Source of the DNA: Arthrobacter sp. MN05-02 | GTDB lineage: Bacteria; Actinomycetota; Actinomycetes; Actinomycetales; Micrococcaceae | Length of the DNA stretch: 64,000 nucleotides | NCBI GenBank assembly: GCA_004001285.1 | Contig: AP018697.1 | Span: 3,286,001-3,350,000, forward strand | Direction of reading: 5' to 3' | Part shown: positions 8,469 to 19,289 of the stretch, in pieces | Layout of the letters: every line of letters begins with the position of its first letter | Position numbering within the stretch: the first letter of the stretch is position 1 | Position numbers and translations under genes: made by a program | Notes under the pieces: model-generated | The model's database searches: none | What the model saw: the letters and a program-made list of their open reading frames with translations, nothing else | What the model was told of the DNA's origin: nothing

Positions 8469-8714
8469 GGATCTTCTTCTCGTTGTGGTGAGGGCTGGAG
8501 AATGGAGGTTTCTCGCAGGCCCTTAGTCGGTTTCCGGTCCTGAGCAGTATTCGCACCGGGGTTTGCATGGAGGATCTACTGGTGCTTCGCGATCTCCGGT
8601 TGGGGCGGGAGCGGGTGGGAGTGCTTGGCGGTGGTTCAAGGACATCGGGGTGTTTCCCTTCCCTGCAGGCATGAGCTTGTCAGCGGTCATCGGTCGTGGC
8701 GTTGAGGCGGGAGG

Positions 8715-10265
8715 TCACTCGGGGATGACGAGGGCGGAGGACTCCTTGGTGAGTGTCTGTCCCTTGAAGAATTTGGGATTGCGGGCCCGGATGACCAGCA
8801 TGAGGACGGCGCCGACCACGAGGATTCCGATTCCGATGACGAAGACGAGGCCGACGCCGAAGAGTTCCGAGCCGCTACCGAAGGCGGGGTCCCAGCTGTC
8901 GATGGCGGTCTGCAGGAACACGACGATCAAGCCCAGGCCGCCGAGAAGGGGCGCCAGGAAGCGGAACAGGAGGTTACGGACGCTGCTGAAGAGGGATGCT
9001 CTGAAGTACCAGACGCAGGCCAGTGCGGTCAGTCCGTAGTAGAAGCAGATCATCAGTCCGAGGGCCTGGATGGTGTCGTTGAGGACGTTCTCGCTGATGA
9101 TACGCATCAGGACGTAGAAGCCGCCTGACAGGACGCCGGCGAAGATCGTGGCGTAGACGGGTGAGTTGGTGTTCGGGTTCACGGACCCGAACCTGGCGGG
9201 CAGGGCCTTGTAGTAGCCCATGGCGAGCAGGGTGCGCGCGGGGGACACGAAGGTCGACTGCAGCGACGCCCCGCAGCTCGAGAGGACGGCCAGCGACAGG
9301 AGGATCGCGAACGGGCCCATGACGGGGGCTGCGAGGGACGTGAAGATGTTCTCCGAGTTGTCCGGATTGTTCAGGCCGATGCCTGTGTCCCCGGTGCCAG
9401 CGAACATGATCGTGGCGATGGAGCCGATCAGGTAGATCGCGAGGATGACTGCCGCAGCGATCGTCGCTGCCAGGCCTGAGGTCCGGCGCCCGTTCTTGGC
9501 TTCCTCGCTCACTGTCAGGCAGACATCCCAGCCCCAGAAGGCGAAGATCGACAGCGACAGGCCGGCGGCGAAGGCCGAGAAGCTCTCAATGCTAAGCGGG
9601 TTGAACCATTCCCAGCTGAAGGCCAGGCCGGAGGCGGTACCTGCCGCAACGCGGGCGAAGGCCTGGATGGTGTACCAGGCCAGGACGATCAGCTGGAATC
9701 CGACGAGGACGTACTGCACGGACTTGGTGGTGCGGATGCCGCGGCAGGACACCCAGACGGCGATGGCCATGAAGACCAAGCACGTGACGATGTTGACGGC
9801 CTTGTTCGTCGTCAGGTCCGCGAGGGAGTCGTTGCCGGTGAGTTGTGCCAGGAACAGATAGAAGAAATCGACGGCGACGCCGGCCAGGTTGGAGAGCACG
9901 ATGATGTTGGCCGCGAGCAGGCCCCAGCCGCCCATCCAGCCGATGAACGGTCCGAAGGCCTTGGTGACCCAGGTGAAGGTGGTGCCGCTGTCCGGGGAGT
10001 CGGCGTTGAGTTCCTTGTAGGCCAGGGCGACCAGGAACATGGGGATGAACCCGACGATGAAGATCGCGGGAAGGTAGACGCCGATCTCTGCCACTGTGAG
10101 ACCCAGCGTGCTGGTGAGAACGTAGGCCGGGGCGATCGTGCTGATGCCGATCACGACGATCGCGAGCAGGCCGAGTTGTCCTCGTGCCAGGCCCTTCGGG
10201 GACAGGGAGGGCGTATCCAGGGGTGTGCGCACGGTGCTGGTCGCTCCGCTGACGGATTTGTTCAT
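8715..10265 (-). CDS. APC-superfamily amino acid/polyamine permease
   Basis: A 516-residue protein with about 12-14 hydrophobic segments, belonging to the AA_permease_2 group. The first helix pair contains GISTIAPAYVLTSTLG, and FTWVTKAFGPFIGWMGGW follows, as in APC transporters. It lies between putrescine oxidase and agmatine deiminase on the same strand, so uptake of agmatine, putrescine or a related amine is likely. A 246-bp gap with no recognisable feature separates it from aguA, and a 147-bp gap from the oxidase. The substrate cannot be read from sequence. Confidence 0.85.
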   Translation of the reverse strand: MNKSVSGATSTVRTPLDTPSLSPKGLARGQLGLLAIVVIGISTIAPAYVLTSTLGLTVAEIGVYLPAIFIVGFIPMFLVALAYKELNADSPDSGTTFTWVTKAFGPFIGWMGGWGLLAANIIVLSNLAGVAVDFFYLFLAQLTGNDSLADLTTNKAVNIVTCLVFMAIAVWVSCRGIRTTKSVQYVLVGFQLIVLAWYTIQAFARVAAGTASGLAFSWEWFNPLSIESFSAFAAGLSLSIFAFWGWDVCLTVSEEAKNGRRTSGLAATIAAAVILAIYLIGSIATIMFAGTGDTGIGLNNPDNSENIFTSLAAPVMGPFAILLSLAVLSSCGASLQSTFVSPARTLLAMGYYKALPARFGSVNPNTNSPVYATIFAGVLSGGFYVLMRIISENVLNDTIQALGLMICFYYGLTALACVWYFRASLFSSVRNLLFRFLAPLLGGLGLIVVFLQTAIDSWDPAFGSGSELFGVGLVFVIGIGILVVGAVLMLVIRARNPKFFKGQTLTKESSALVIPE

Positions 10266-10412
10266 GGTGCGCCTTTTCTAACGGGGCAGCAGGTCATCGT
10301 TGACCCGTGCAGGGAATGTGGTGGGAGAAGGTCTGGGTTGCAGGTGGCAGTGGTGTTTCATACCAGCTGGTGACGGGCACGGTTGCGCTCCATCACCAGC
10401 CGGGCTGTCCGG

Positions 10413-11807
10413 TCAGGCGTGTACGCCGACCGGGTGAGAGGCGAGAACTTTCGCGATCCGTCCCGCAGTGAGCTGGCCCATGCGGATGGCGCCGTCGACG
10501 TGCTGGTAGCCCTCGGCCGCGAGGTCGGAGCTGGCCCAGTAGATCGGACCGACGGGGGTGAGCTGGTGGCGGGCGTAGCGGTGCAGGCCGCCGAGGTCGT
10601 AGCTGGCGGCGTAGGCGCCTCGGGTCCATTCCTCGGAGGCCCAGTCGGACTCGTAGTAGACCTCCGGGGTGAGCGCTTCGGGTCCGAAGAACTCTGCGAT
10701 GGACTCTAGGATGAGCTGGCGTCGTGCCGCCGGCTCAAGGTCGAACATGGCGTCGGCTTTCTCATCTGAGATGAAACCGACGAGTGTTCCACGGGAGTCC
10801 TCGTGGTTGGTGTTGTCGTAGACCTCCTGCACGATGGAGCCGGCGCTGAAGCCTGTGCCGCTGAGTCCGTGGTCGCGCCAGAACGGGATGGCGTAGACGG
10901 CGTGGACCTTGATGACCAGACCGAGGGACTGGTGCTGGTGCATCTGGTGCTGCCGGCGGGGAAGGGCCGGTTCGTAGCTGATTCGCGAGTAGAGGTTTGG
11001 CGGGACGGCGACGACGGCGTAGCGGGCGTTGACCGTGACGTCATCGGTGATCGCCTTGACGGCAGTAGTGCCGTTGTCGTTCAAGGAGTGGCGCAACGTG
11101 CGTACGGGACTGTTCAGGACGACGGAATCTCCGAGGTCTGCGGCCATTCGTTCGGAGACGGACTGCATCCCCCCGATGACCCGCTTGTCGAGGATGAAGT
11201 CTTCGTCCACCAGGTGTGAGAACGATCCTGCCGAGGCTGCCATGAGCACGGCCTGCAGGGCGGAGAAGGCATGGGCGGGTTTGGTCAGCATCCCGCCGGC
11301 GATGAAGAGGCCTATATTTTTGCAGGCCTCCTCGTCGGCGGACTGCTGCCGGAGCCAGTGGTGGAAGGAGATGATGTCCAACTCGCGGGCCTGAGGGTGC
11401 TTCCACGGAGCCGCTGGGTCCATCTGGGCCGCTAGATCATCGAGGATTCCGACGAGTCGCTCCATCTCTGACTGTGTCTCGGGAAGCGCCGGGAACATCT
11501 CCCCGGTGTAGCGGGTGGCTTTGCCCTCGGAGCCGATATACAACGATTCCCCCTCGCGGTATCGCGAGTATGTTCCGAGTCCGAGCTCGTCCAGCAGCCC
11601 GATCAACGCGGTCTGGTCCGGGGACACCCACTGGCCGCCGATTTCGAGCATGGCGCCGTCGATGATGTCGGTGTGTGTGCGCCCCCCGACACGGTCACGG
11701 GCTTCCAGGACGGTCACGGAGTGCCCGGCCCGGCGAAGCTCCCTGGCGGTCATCAGGCCGCAGGGTCCTGCTCCGACGATGACGACATCGCTGTCAATGG
11801 TGCGCAT
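10413..11807 (-). CDS. puo: Flavin monoamine oxidase, putrescine oxidase type
   Basis: A 464-residue FAD amine oxidase. The N-terminal Rossmann motif is VVIVGAGPCGLMTARELRRAG, followed by LEARDRVGGRTHTD and the GGQWVSPDQ strand; the C-terminal FAD contact is in GYQHVDGAIRMGQLTAGRIA. The overall resemblance is to actinobacterial putrescine oxidase, which converts putrescine to 4-aminobutanal with H2O2 release. There is no signal peptide, so it is cytoplasmic. It is divergent from the TetR gene at 11879 and leads the amine operon. The substrate assignment rests on family resemblance plus aguA next door. Confidence 0.82.
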   Translation of the reverse strand: MRTIDSDVVIVGAGPCGLMTARELRRAGHSVTVLEARDRVGGRTHTDIIDGAMLEIGGQWVSPDQTALIGLLDELGLGTYSRYREGESLYIGSEGKATRYTGEMFPALPETQSEMERLVGILDDLAAQMDPAAPWKHPQARELDIISFHHWLRQQSADEEACKNIGLFIAGGMLTKPAHAFSALQAVLMAASAGSFSHLVDEDFILDKRVIGGMQSVSERMAADLGDSVVLNSPVRTLRHSLNDNGTTAVKAITDDVTVNARYAVVAVPPNLYSRISYEPALPRRQHQMHQHQSLGLVIKVHAVYAIPFWRDHGLSGTGFSAGSIVQEVYDNTNHEDSRGTLVGFISDEKADAMFDLEPAARRQLILESIAEFFGPEALTPEVYYESDWASEEWTRGAYAASYDLGGLHRYARHQLTPVGPIYWASSDLAAEGYQHVDGAIRMGQLTAGRIAKVLASHPVGVHA

Positions 11808-11838
11808 GGTGCCCCTCTAGTAATGACCGACGCCACAA

Positions 11839-11855
11839 AATGAATGGCGTTCATT
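11839..11855. promoter_or_regulatory. Inverted-repeat operator between puo and the TetR gene
   Basis: AATGAA, TGGCG, TTCATT: a perfect 6-5-6 inverted repeat in the 71-bp divergent intergenic region. Its position and form suit a TetR dimer that represses both its own gene and the amine operon. Confidence 0.6.
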
Positions 11856-11878
11856 AATTCTGGATTACTGTAGAGGAC

Positions 11879-12607
11879 GTGGCTGATTTTGCGCAACCCC
11901 AGGTGAACTCATCGGAGCACGCCGTCGTGCCCTCCCAGGACGTACCGCGCCGGGCCGGGAGACCACCGAGGAGGGTCCTGACCCGGGACCTCATCACCCG
12001 GTCGACCCTCGAGCTCCTTGAGTCGGCCGGTTATGAACGCTTTACGATGGCGGCCCTTGCAAGGACGCTCCAGGTGGCGCCGTCTGCTCTGTACAACCAC
12101 GTGGAGTCCAAGAAGGACGTGCTGCTGTGGGTCCAGGACCATCTCATGGGTCTGGTCGACACCACCGCGTTCGAACATCAGCCCTGGTATGAGGCGCTGC
12201 GCGAATGGGCATGGTCCTACCGGGACATCTTCGCCCTGCACGCCCCTTTGATCCCGATCATCGCGGTCATGCCGGTCGGAGGAGCGCCGGAAACGTTGCG
12301 GATGTACGAGCAGGTTGCCCGCGGCCTCATCAACGGCGGCTGGCCCCCGGAGCGTGTCGTCCCTGGCATCGTGGCGATCGAATCCTTCATCTACGGCTCG
12401 GCGCTGGATGTGTCGGCGCCGGAGAACATCTTCGACGCAGGCGGCCTTGCGGAGAAGTTCCCGATCTTCACTTCCGCGGTTGCGAGCAGCAGACCCCCCG
12501 GGCCTCATGAAAACCGAGCTGACACTGCCTTCGAGGGCGGACTGACCGCAATGATCGACGGGCTGCGCGATCAAATCGCACAGGAGGGCCCCGTCACCAT
12601 AGATTGA
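11879..12607 (+). CDS. TetR/AcrR-family transcriptional regulator of the amine operon
   Basis: 242 residues: an Arg-rich N-terminal extension (GRPPRRVLTRDL), then the TetR HTH with YERFTMAALARTLQVAPSAL and YNHVESKKDVL at about residues 50-85, and a C-terminal ligand domain of the TetR_C class. It starts at GTG 11879 after the divergent operator. By position it controls puo, the permease, aguA and the amidase, probably responding to an amine. Its stop codon (12605-12607) lies inside the XerD-like arm of dif-like site 2, mirroring the amidase at the other end of the module. Confidence 0.85.
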   Translation: MADFAQPQVNSSEHAVVPSQDVPRRAGRPPRRVLTRDLITRSTLELLESAGYERFTMAALARTLQVAPSALYNHVESKKDVLLWVQDHLMGLVDTTAFEHQPWYEALREWAWSYRDIFALHAPLIPIIAVMPVGGAPETLRMYEQVARGLINGGWPPERVVPGIVAIESFIYGSALDVSAPENIFDAGGLAEKFPIFTSAVASSRPPGPHENRADTAFEGGLTAMIDGLRDQIAQEGPVTID

Positions 12608-12629
12608 CATAACGCTGGTTATCGGCGAT
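12602..12629 (-). repeat. dif-like Xer site 2
   Basis: Minus strand: ATCGCCGATAA, centre CCAGCG, TTATGTCAATC. It closely matches the actinobacterial dif consensus as I remember it. It separates the amine module from the glucuronide module and contains the stop codon of the TetR gene. Confidence 0.75.
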
Positions 12630-12721
12630 TCTCAAATGTGTCTCAAGAGCAGTTGGTTTCTCCGATGTGCTGTAGTGATGCGTGACTGATGCAAGCGGTG
12701 CAGAGTGCGGATCGGTACAGC

Positions 12722-13000
12722 TCAGGGTGCGACTGCGCTGACGAGGGTGGCTCGGCGACCGGAGCTGATGGTGGGCTCGGTTGTCGCTTGCTGATTCGCT
12801 ACGAGGATCTTGACCAGATTGGACACGGTGGCTTGGGACAGGCCGGTACGCAGTGAGAGTTGCCGTTGTGTGGCAGGGCCGTTCTGCTCCGAATCCTTTA
12901 GGAGTGCGCTCACATTGCGCAACCGCAGCGCCTGTTGGGAGCCGGATCCCTGAAGTCCTGCATCCACATGCGACGTCCTTGCACTCGACACAATCGTCAC
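12722..13000 (-). pseudogene. Truncated ROK-family regulator (HTH only)
   Basis: A 92-residue frame with a ROK-type helix-turn-helix (TQRQLSLRTGLSQATVSNLV, then SGRRATLV at the wing) that stops where the sugar-binding ROK domain should begin. Full ROK repressors are about 380-400 residues. It lies between dif-like site 2 and the terminator of the GH3 gene. It is probably the stump of a regulator cut off when the boundary formed. An HTH-only protein that still binds DNA cannot be excluded. Confidence 0.65.
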
Positions 13001-13071
13001 TCCTGCTCACTCCTCCACAACCTCGCACATGATGAGTGCGCTGAATGTACTTGCTCACCTGCCGGGACGCA

Positions 13072-13105
13072 CGCCGATCCCTCGAGAGAAGTGGAGGGAT
13101 CGGCG
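13072..13105 (-). terminator. Hairpin terminator after the GH3 gene
   Basis: A perfect 12-bp inverted repeat, CGCCGATCCCTC (13072-13083) and its complement (13094-13105) around a 10-base loop. It lies 10 bp beyond the GH3 stop codon and marks the end of the glucuronide operon. There is no strong T-run. Confidence 0.65.
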
Positions 13106-13115
13106 GACATCTTGC

Positions 13116-15599
13116 TCAGCGGACCTCGACGTCGAGGGTCTGGAAGTCGTCCTCCGCGTGGCGGCCGACGAGCAGCTGGAACTGCCCGGCCTCGTACTGC
13201 CAGCCGTCCTCGTAGTGCGCGAAGGCACGGGCGGGGATGTTGACTTCCACCGCTCCCGAGGCTCCGGCGTCGAGTGTCACGGAGCCGAAGCCCGCCAGCC
13301 AACGGACAGGCCGGTCCACTGCGGAACCGGTGCGCGCGACGTACACCTGCACCACCTCACGGCCGGAACGGGACCCGGTGTTCGTCACGGGGACGCTCAC
13401 GGTCAGGCCCTCCCCCGCTTCCACGGAGGCGACGTCGGCCGAGGCTGCGCCCACGTCGAAGGACGTGTACCCGAGGCCGAAGCCGAAGGGGTAGGCCGGG
13501 CTCGCTCCGCCGTCGGCCGCCTGCTTCAGCCACGCGCGGTAGCCGATGTGGATGCCCTCTTCGTAGCGCACCTTGCCGTCCACGGGCGTGGTGCTGAGCA
13601 CGGGGACGTCCTCGAGTGCAGCGGGCCACGAGGCGGGGAGGCGACCGCCAGGTTCTTCGGCACCGAGCAGGACGTCGGCGATCGCGGCACCGAATTCCTG
13701 GCCGCCGAACCAGCCGAGCAGGATGGCGTCGACGTCGTTCCGCCATGGCATGAGGACGGGCGAACCGGAGTTCACGACGACGACGGTGCGCGGGTTCACC
13801 GCGGCGACGGCGGCGACGAGGCGGTCCTGGTGACCCGGCAGGTCGAGGTCCTTCCGGTCGAAGCCCTCGGATTCGATGGCTGCGCTGGTGCCCACGACGA
13901 CGACGGCGACGTCGGCCTCGCGCGCGGCCTCGACGGCTGCTGCGATCTCGGCGTCCGCATCGTCGACGACGGTCTCCTCGCCGAGCAGGATGGCCGAGAA
14001 CGGGATGACCTGGCTCTCGGGCAGTGTGAAGATCGCTTCCACGGAGACGCGCTGGCCCGCCGTGGTGGCGACGGGGAAGGTCTTCTGCGGCGGGGAGAAC
14101 AGTGCCGCGCCGAGGACGTCGTGCTCGTCGATCAGTTCGCCGTCGAACACCACGTTGCCGTCGAGGATCAGCTTCACCTCACCGACGGTGCCGACGCCGA
14201 GGTGGTGCACGCCGTCATCGGGCGCTGTCCACTCCGTCTGGATGCGGATGCGCGAGGTGCCCTGCGGGATGCCCTTGCCGAACCAGATGAGGTGAGAGGC
14301 GAGGCGATCCTCGCCGGAGATCTCCGCACCGGTGGCGTCGAAGAAGGACACCCGGAGACCGGGCACGCCCGCCACCGGGTTGGAGAGCGAGGTCCGGGGG
14401 AACTCCTGCAGCCCGTCGGCCACCTTCGCGCCGCGCGAGTAGGTGAACTCGACGTCGTCGGGCAGTGCCTCGCGCAGGCCCTCCAGCGGCGAGACGATCT
14501 GCAGCGGCATGACGGTCGCGCTGCCACCGCCCTGCGTGCGGGCCTCGGACGCGTTGTGGCCGATGACGGCGACCCGCTCGAGCTTGGACGCATCCAGGGG
14601 CAGCAGGTCGTTCTCGTTGCGCACGAGCACGGAGCCGCGGACGGCGGCTTCGCGGGCGAAGGCGCGCCCGTCGATCTCGGCAGGCTGATCGGTGACAGCA
14701 GGCTCGAAACCGTCGAGGACGCCGACCCTCGCGGCGAGCCGCAGGATCCGGGTGACCTTCTCGAGGATCGCCTCGCGGGGCACCTCGCCCGCTTCGACGG
14801 CGGCGACGAGCTTCGGTCCCCAGTGCCCCACCGGACCGGGCATCTCCAGGTCCTGGTGCGCCTTGGCGGCGTCGATGGAGCGTACGCCGGTCCAGTCGGA
14901 GACCACGACGCCGTCGAAACCCCACTCGGTGGACAACGGCGTTTCGAGCAACGGGTTCTCGCTCGCCGTCGTGCCGTTGATCGAGTTGTAGGAGCTCATG
15001 ACGAGCCAGGCCTTCGCCTCGGTGACGGCCTGCTCGAACGCCGCGAGGTACAGCTCACGCAGCGGCCGCTCGGCGACGACGGAATCGGCCGTGAAGCGGT
15101 CCGTCTCGGCGTCGTTGGCGACGAAGTGCTTCGGCGTGGCACCGATACCCATCGATTGCACACCCGTCACGTAGCCCGCGGCGAGCCGGGCGGTGAGGAC
15201 CGGGTCCTCGCTCATGCACTCGAAGTGCCGGCCGCCCAGCGGGGAGCGGTGCAGGTTGATCGTGGGCCCGAGGACCACATGGACGCCCTTGCGGCGTGCT
15301 TCCTGGCCGAGGACCTGCCCGTAGCGGCGTGCGAGGTCCACCGACCAGGCGGCGGACAGGGAGGACGACGACGGCAGGCTGATCGAGTCGTGCCGCTCGT
15401 CGAAGTCCTCGCCGCGGACACCGGCGGGGCCGTCGCTGAGCACGACGCGGCGCAGGCCGATCTCGGGGATGGCCACGGTACTCCACACATCGGCGCCCGT
15501 CAGCAGGCTCACCTGCTGCTCGAGGGTCAGGCCCTCGGCGAGCTCACGGATACGGGGATCGACGGCGAGGGGGGTGCTGGTTGTTGTAGATATAGTCAT
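13116..15599 (-). CDS. Glycoside hydrolase family 3 beta-glycosidase
   Basis: An 827-residue GH3 enzyme with the expected order: N-terminal (beta/alpha)8 domain starting LTLEQQVSLLTGADVWST, SDGPAGVRG, and nucleophile Asp235 in GFDGVVVSDWTGVRS; then the C-terminal sandwich domain (about 300-600), interrupted by a PA14-like insert (WFGKGIPQGTSRIRIQTEW); then a fibronectin-III-like C-terminus. There is no signal peptide, so it acts inside the cell. As the last gene of the glucuronide operon it probably trims neutral sugars from imported oligosaccharides. The exact linkage is unknown. Confidence 0.9.
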   Translation of the reverse strand: MTISTTTSTPLAVDPRIRELAEGLTLEQQVSLLTGADVWSTVAIPEIGLRRVVLSDGPAGVRGEDFDERHDSISLPSSSSLSAAWSVDLARRYGQVLGQEARRKGVHVVLGPTINLHRSPLGGRHFECMSEDPVLTARLAAGYVTGVQSMGIGATPKHFVANDAETDRFTADSVVAERPLRELYLAAFEQAVTEAKAWLVMSSYNSINGTTASENPLLETPLSTEWGFDGVVVSDWTGVRSIDAAKAHQDLEMPGPVGHWGPKLVAAVEAGEVPREAILEKVTRILRLAARVGVLDGFEPAVTDQPAEIDGRAFAREAAVRGSVLVRNENDLLPLDASKLERVAVIGHNASEARTQGGGSATVMPLQIVSPLEGLREALPDDVEFTYSRGAKVADGLQEFPRTSLSNPVAGVPGLRVSFFDATGAEISGEDRLASHLIWFGKGIPQGTSRIRIQTEWTAPDDGVHHLGVGTVGEVKLILDGNVVFDGELIDEHDVLGAALFSPPQKTFPVATTAGQRVSVEAIFTLPESQVIPFSAILLGEETVVDDADAEIAAAVEAAREADVAVVVVGTSAAIESEGFDRKDLDLPGHQDRLVAAVAAVNPRTVVVVNSGSPVLMPWRNDVDAILLGWFGGQEFGAAIADVLLGAEEPGGRLPASWPAALEDVPVLSTTPVDGKVRYEEGIHIGYRAWLKQAADGGASPAYPFGFGLGYTSFDVGAASADVASVEAGEGLTVSVPVTNTGSRSGREVVQVYVARTGSAVDRPVRWLAGFGSVTLDAGASGAVEVNIPARAFAHYEDGWQYEAGQFQLLVGRHAEDDFQTLDVEVR

Positions 15600-15708
15600 T
15601 AGTGTGGCTCCTTTAGTGCGGGTGACGGGGCGCGGCGACGTGTGACGCGAACTGGATCTCTATGCTGCTGCTAGGGCACCAAATATGGGCTCCGCGCCAG
15701 TGGCGTCG

Positions 15709-17532
<1,824 letters not shown>

Positions 17533-18063
17533 CTAGCACGATGAGATAGTTGTGTGAGAGAGCAGCTTGGCTGCCTGTGCAGCGACGGCTGCAGGTGCTC
17601 CGGAATTGGTGCAGCGGGCACCGTGTTCGTCGGGCAGCAGTGGCTCGAGTGTTGCAAGCTGGGATTCCAGAAGTGCAGGTGGCATGAAGTGGCCGGCTCG
17701 ATTCGATAGCCTGTCTGCGATGAGCGCCCGGTCATCGTCCAAATGGACGAAAAACGTGTCCGGCGCCGATTCACGAATCAGGTTCCGATAGGAGCGCCGG
17801 AGGGCGCTGCATGCGATGACGAGAGGGGCGTGCGCCGAGGCGAGGTGCTCGCCCACCACGCGCAACCAGGGCTCCCGGTCAGCATCCGTTAGGGGGATCC
17901 CTCGCGCCATCTTCTCGACGTTCTGGTCGGGGTGCAGGGCGTCACCATCGAGGAAGGATCCGTTGATGAGCTCGGCGAGCAGGACTCCGATCGTGCTCTT
18001 GCCACAACCGGCGACACCCATCACGACAACGGGAAGTGGTCCGTACTGCTTCACCGGGCTCAC
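17533..18063 (-). CDS. gntK: Gluconokinase
   Basis: A 176-residue P-loop kinase of the GntK family: Walker [10 protein letters not shown] (16-24), FLDGDALHP, the [16 protein letters not shown] block and the C-terminal [14 protein letters not shown] stretch typical of gluconokinases. The GTG start overlaps the manD stop (18060-18063). It phosphorylates D-gluconate to 6-phosphogluconate. In this operon, which makes 2-keto-3-deoxygluconate but shows no separate KDG kinase, a wider substrate range is possible but unproven. Confidence 0.88.
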   Translation of the reverse strand: MSPVKQYGPLPVVVMGVAGCGKSTIGVLLAELINGSFLDGDALHPDQNVEKMARGIPLTDADREPWLRVVGEHLASAHAPLVIACSALRRSYRNLIRESAPDTFFVHLDDDRALIADRLSNRAGHFMPPALLESQLATLEPLLPDEHGARCTNSGAPAAVAAQAAKLLSHTTISSC

Positions 18064-19289
18064 CAGTCGTGGACGGTGCCGTCGGAGAGGCGGTTGTAGG
18101 GCAGGTAGGCCTGCTGATAGGGGAAGGAGGCGGCGGCTTCCTCGTTGAGTTCCACGCCGAGGCCGGGGGTGTCGCTGGGGTGGAGGAATCCGTCGGTGAA
18201 CGTCATGGACTGCTCGAATACTGTGTTCGTCTTGGCGCTGTGTTCCATGTACTCCTGGATCCCGAAGTTGTGGATCGCCAATCCCACGTGGGATTGGGCA
18301 GCAAGCCCTACCGGGGAGACGTCGGTCGGCCCGTGGAAGCCGGATTTGATCTGGTACTGCGCCGCGTAGTCCATGACCTTCTTAAGGGGCGAAATCCCGC
18401 CGAAGTGCGTTGACGCCGCCCGCACGTAGTCGATGAGCTGGTCACGGATAAGGGTCTGGAAGTCGAAGACCGTGTTGAAAATTTCGCCGACGGCCAGCGG
18501 GGTGGTGGTGTGCTGACGGATCAGTCTGAAAGCGTCCTGGTTCTCGGCGGGTGTGACGTCTTCGAGCCAGAACAGGTCGTAGGGTTCCAGCGACTTCCCG
18601 AGTTTCGCGGCTTGGATCGGTGTCATGCGGTGATGCCCGTCGTGCAGCAACGGCAGTTCAGGGCCGAATTCGTTGCGGACCGCCTCGAAGACGGTAGGAA
18701 TGTGCCGCAGGTAGGCCCGGGTGTCCCAGTCCTCCTCGGTCGGCTGTGCGCCGCGCCCGGCGGGCTCGAAGTCGTATCGCTCCCCCGTGGCCTGGGCCTG
18801 AGCCGCGACGCCGTAGAGCGCGGTGATGCCCGGCACCGAGGTCTGCACCCGGATCGACTTGTAGCCTTCCTCGAGGTGCTGCCTGATCGAATCGAACAGC
18901 TCCGGCAGGTCCCGGCCTGATGCGTGCCCGTAGGTGCGAAGGGCCGTCCGCGACGCTCCACCGAGCAACTGGTATACGGGCATTCCGGCAGCTTTGCCCT
19001 TGATGTCCCACAGCGCCATGTCGACGGCGGCGATCGCCGCCATGGTGACAGGTCCCCGGCGCCAGTAGGCGCTGCGGTAGAGGAACTGCCAGGTGTCCTC
19101 GATGCGGTGCGGGTCCCGGCCGATCAGCAGCTGTGTCACGTGTTCCGTCAGGTAGGACGCGACAGCCAGTTCCCTACCGTTGAGCGTGGCATCACCGAGT
19201 CCGGTGATCCCCTCATCGGTCGTGATCTTTAATGTCACAAAATTCCGGCTCGGGCTCGTCACGATGACGTCGGCTGCGATGATCTTCAC
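18060..19289 (-). CDS. manD: D-mannonate dehydratase, enolase superfamily (ManD)
   Basis: A 409-residue enolase-superfamily protein. It begins with the ManD-type capping domain ([20 protein letters not shown] and [20 protein letters not shown]) and has the barrel residues of this subgroup: [32 protein letters not shown] and [11 protein letters not shown]. The reaction is D-mannonate to 2-keto-3-deoxy-D-gluconate. It is used here instead of the unrelated UxuA. The start overlaps the uxuB stop (ATGA at 19286-19289). Confidence 0.9.
   Translation of the reverse strand: MKIIAADVIVTSPSRNFVTLKITTDEGITGLGDATLNGRELAVASYLTEHVTQLLIGRDPHRIEDTWQFLYRSAYWRRGPVTMAAIAAVDMALWDIKGKAAGMPVYQLLGGASRTALRTYGHASGRDLPELFDSIRQHLEEGYKSIRVQTSVPGITALYGVAAQAQATGERYDFEPAGRGAQPTEEDWDTRAYLRHIPTVFEAVRNEFGPELPLLHDGHHRMTPIQAAKLGKSLEPYDLFWLEDVTPAENQDAFRLIRQHTTTPLAVGEIFNTVFDFQTLIRDQLIDYVRAASTHFGGISPLKKVMDYAAQYQIKSGFHGPTDVSPVGLAAQSHVGLAIHNFGIQEYMEHSAKTNTVFEQSMTFTDGFLHPSDTPGLGVELNEEAAASFPYQQAYLPYNRLSDGTVHDW

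Noticed and set aside
13029..15602. 857-codon open frame on the plus strand
   Set aside because: It is antisense to the GH3 gene; its His/Asp/Gly/Arg-rich product matches nothing and reflects high GC at third positions.
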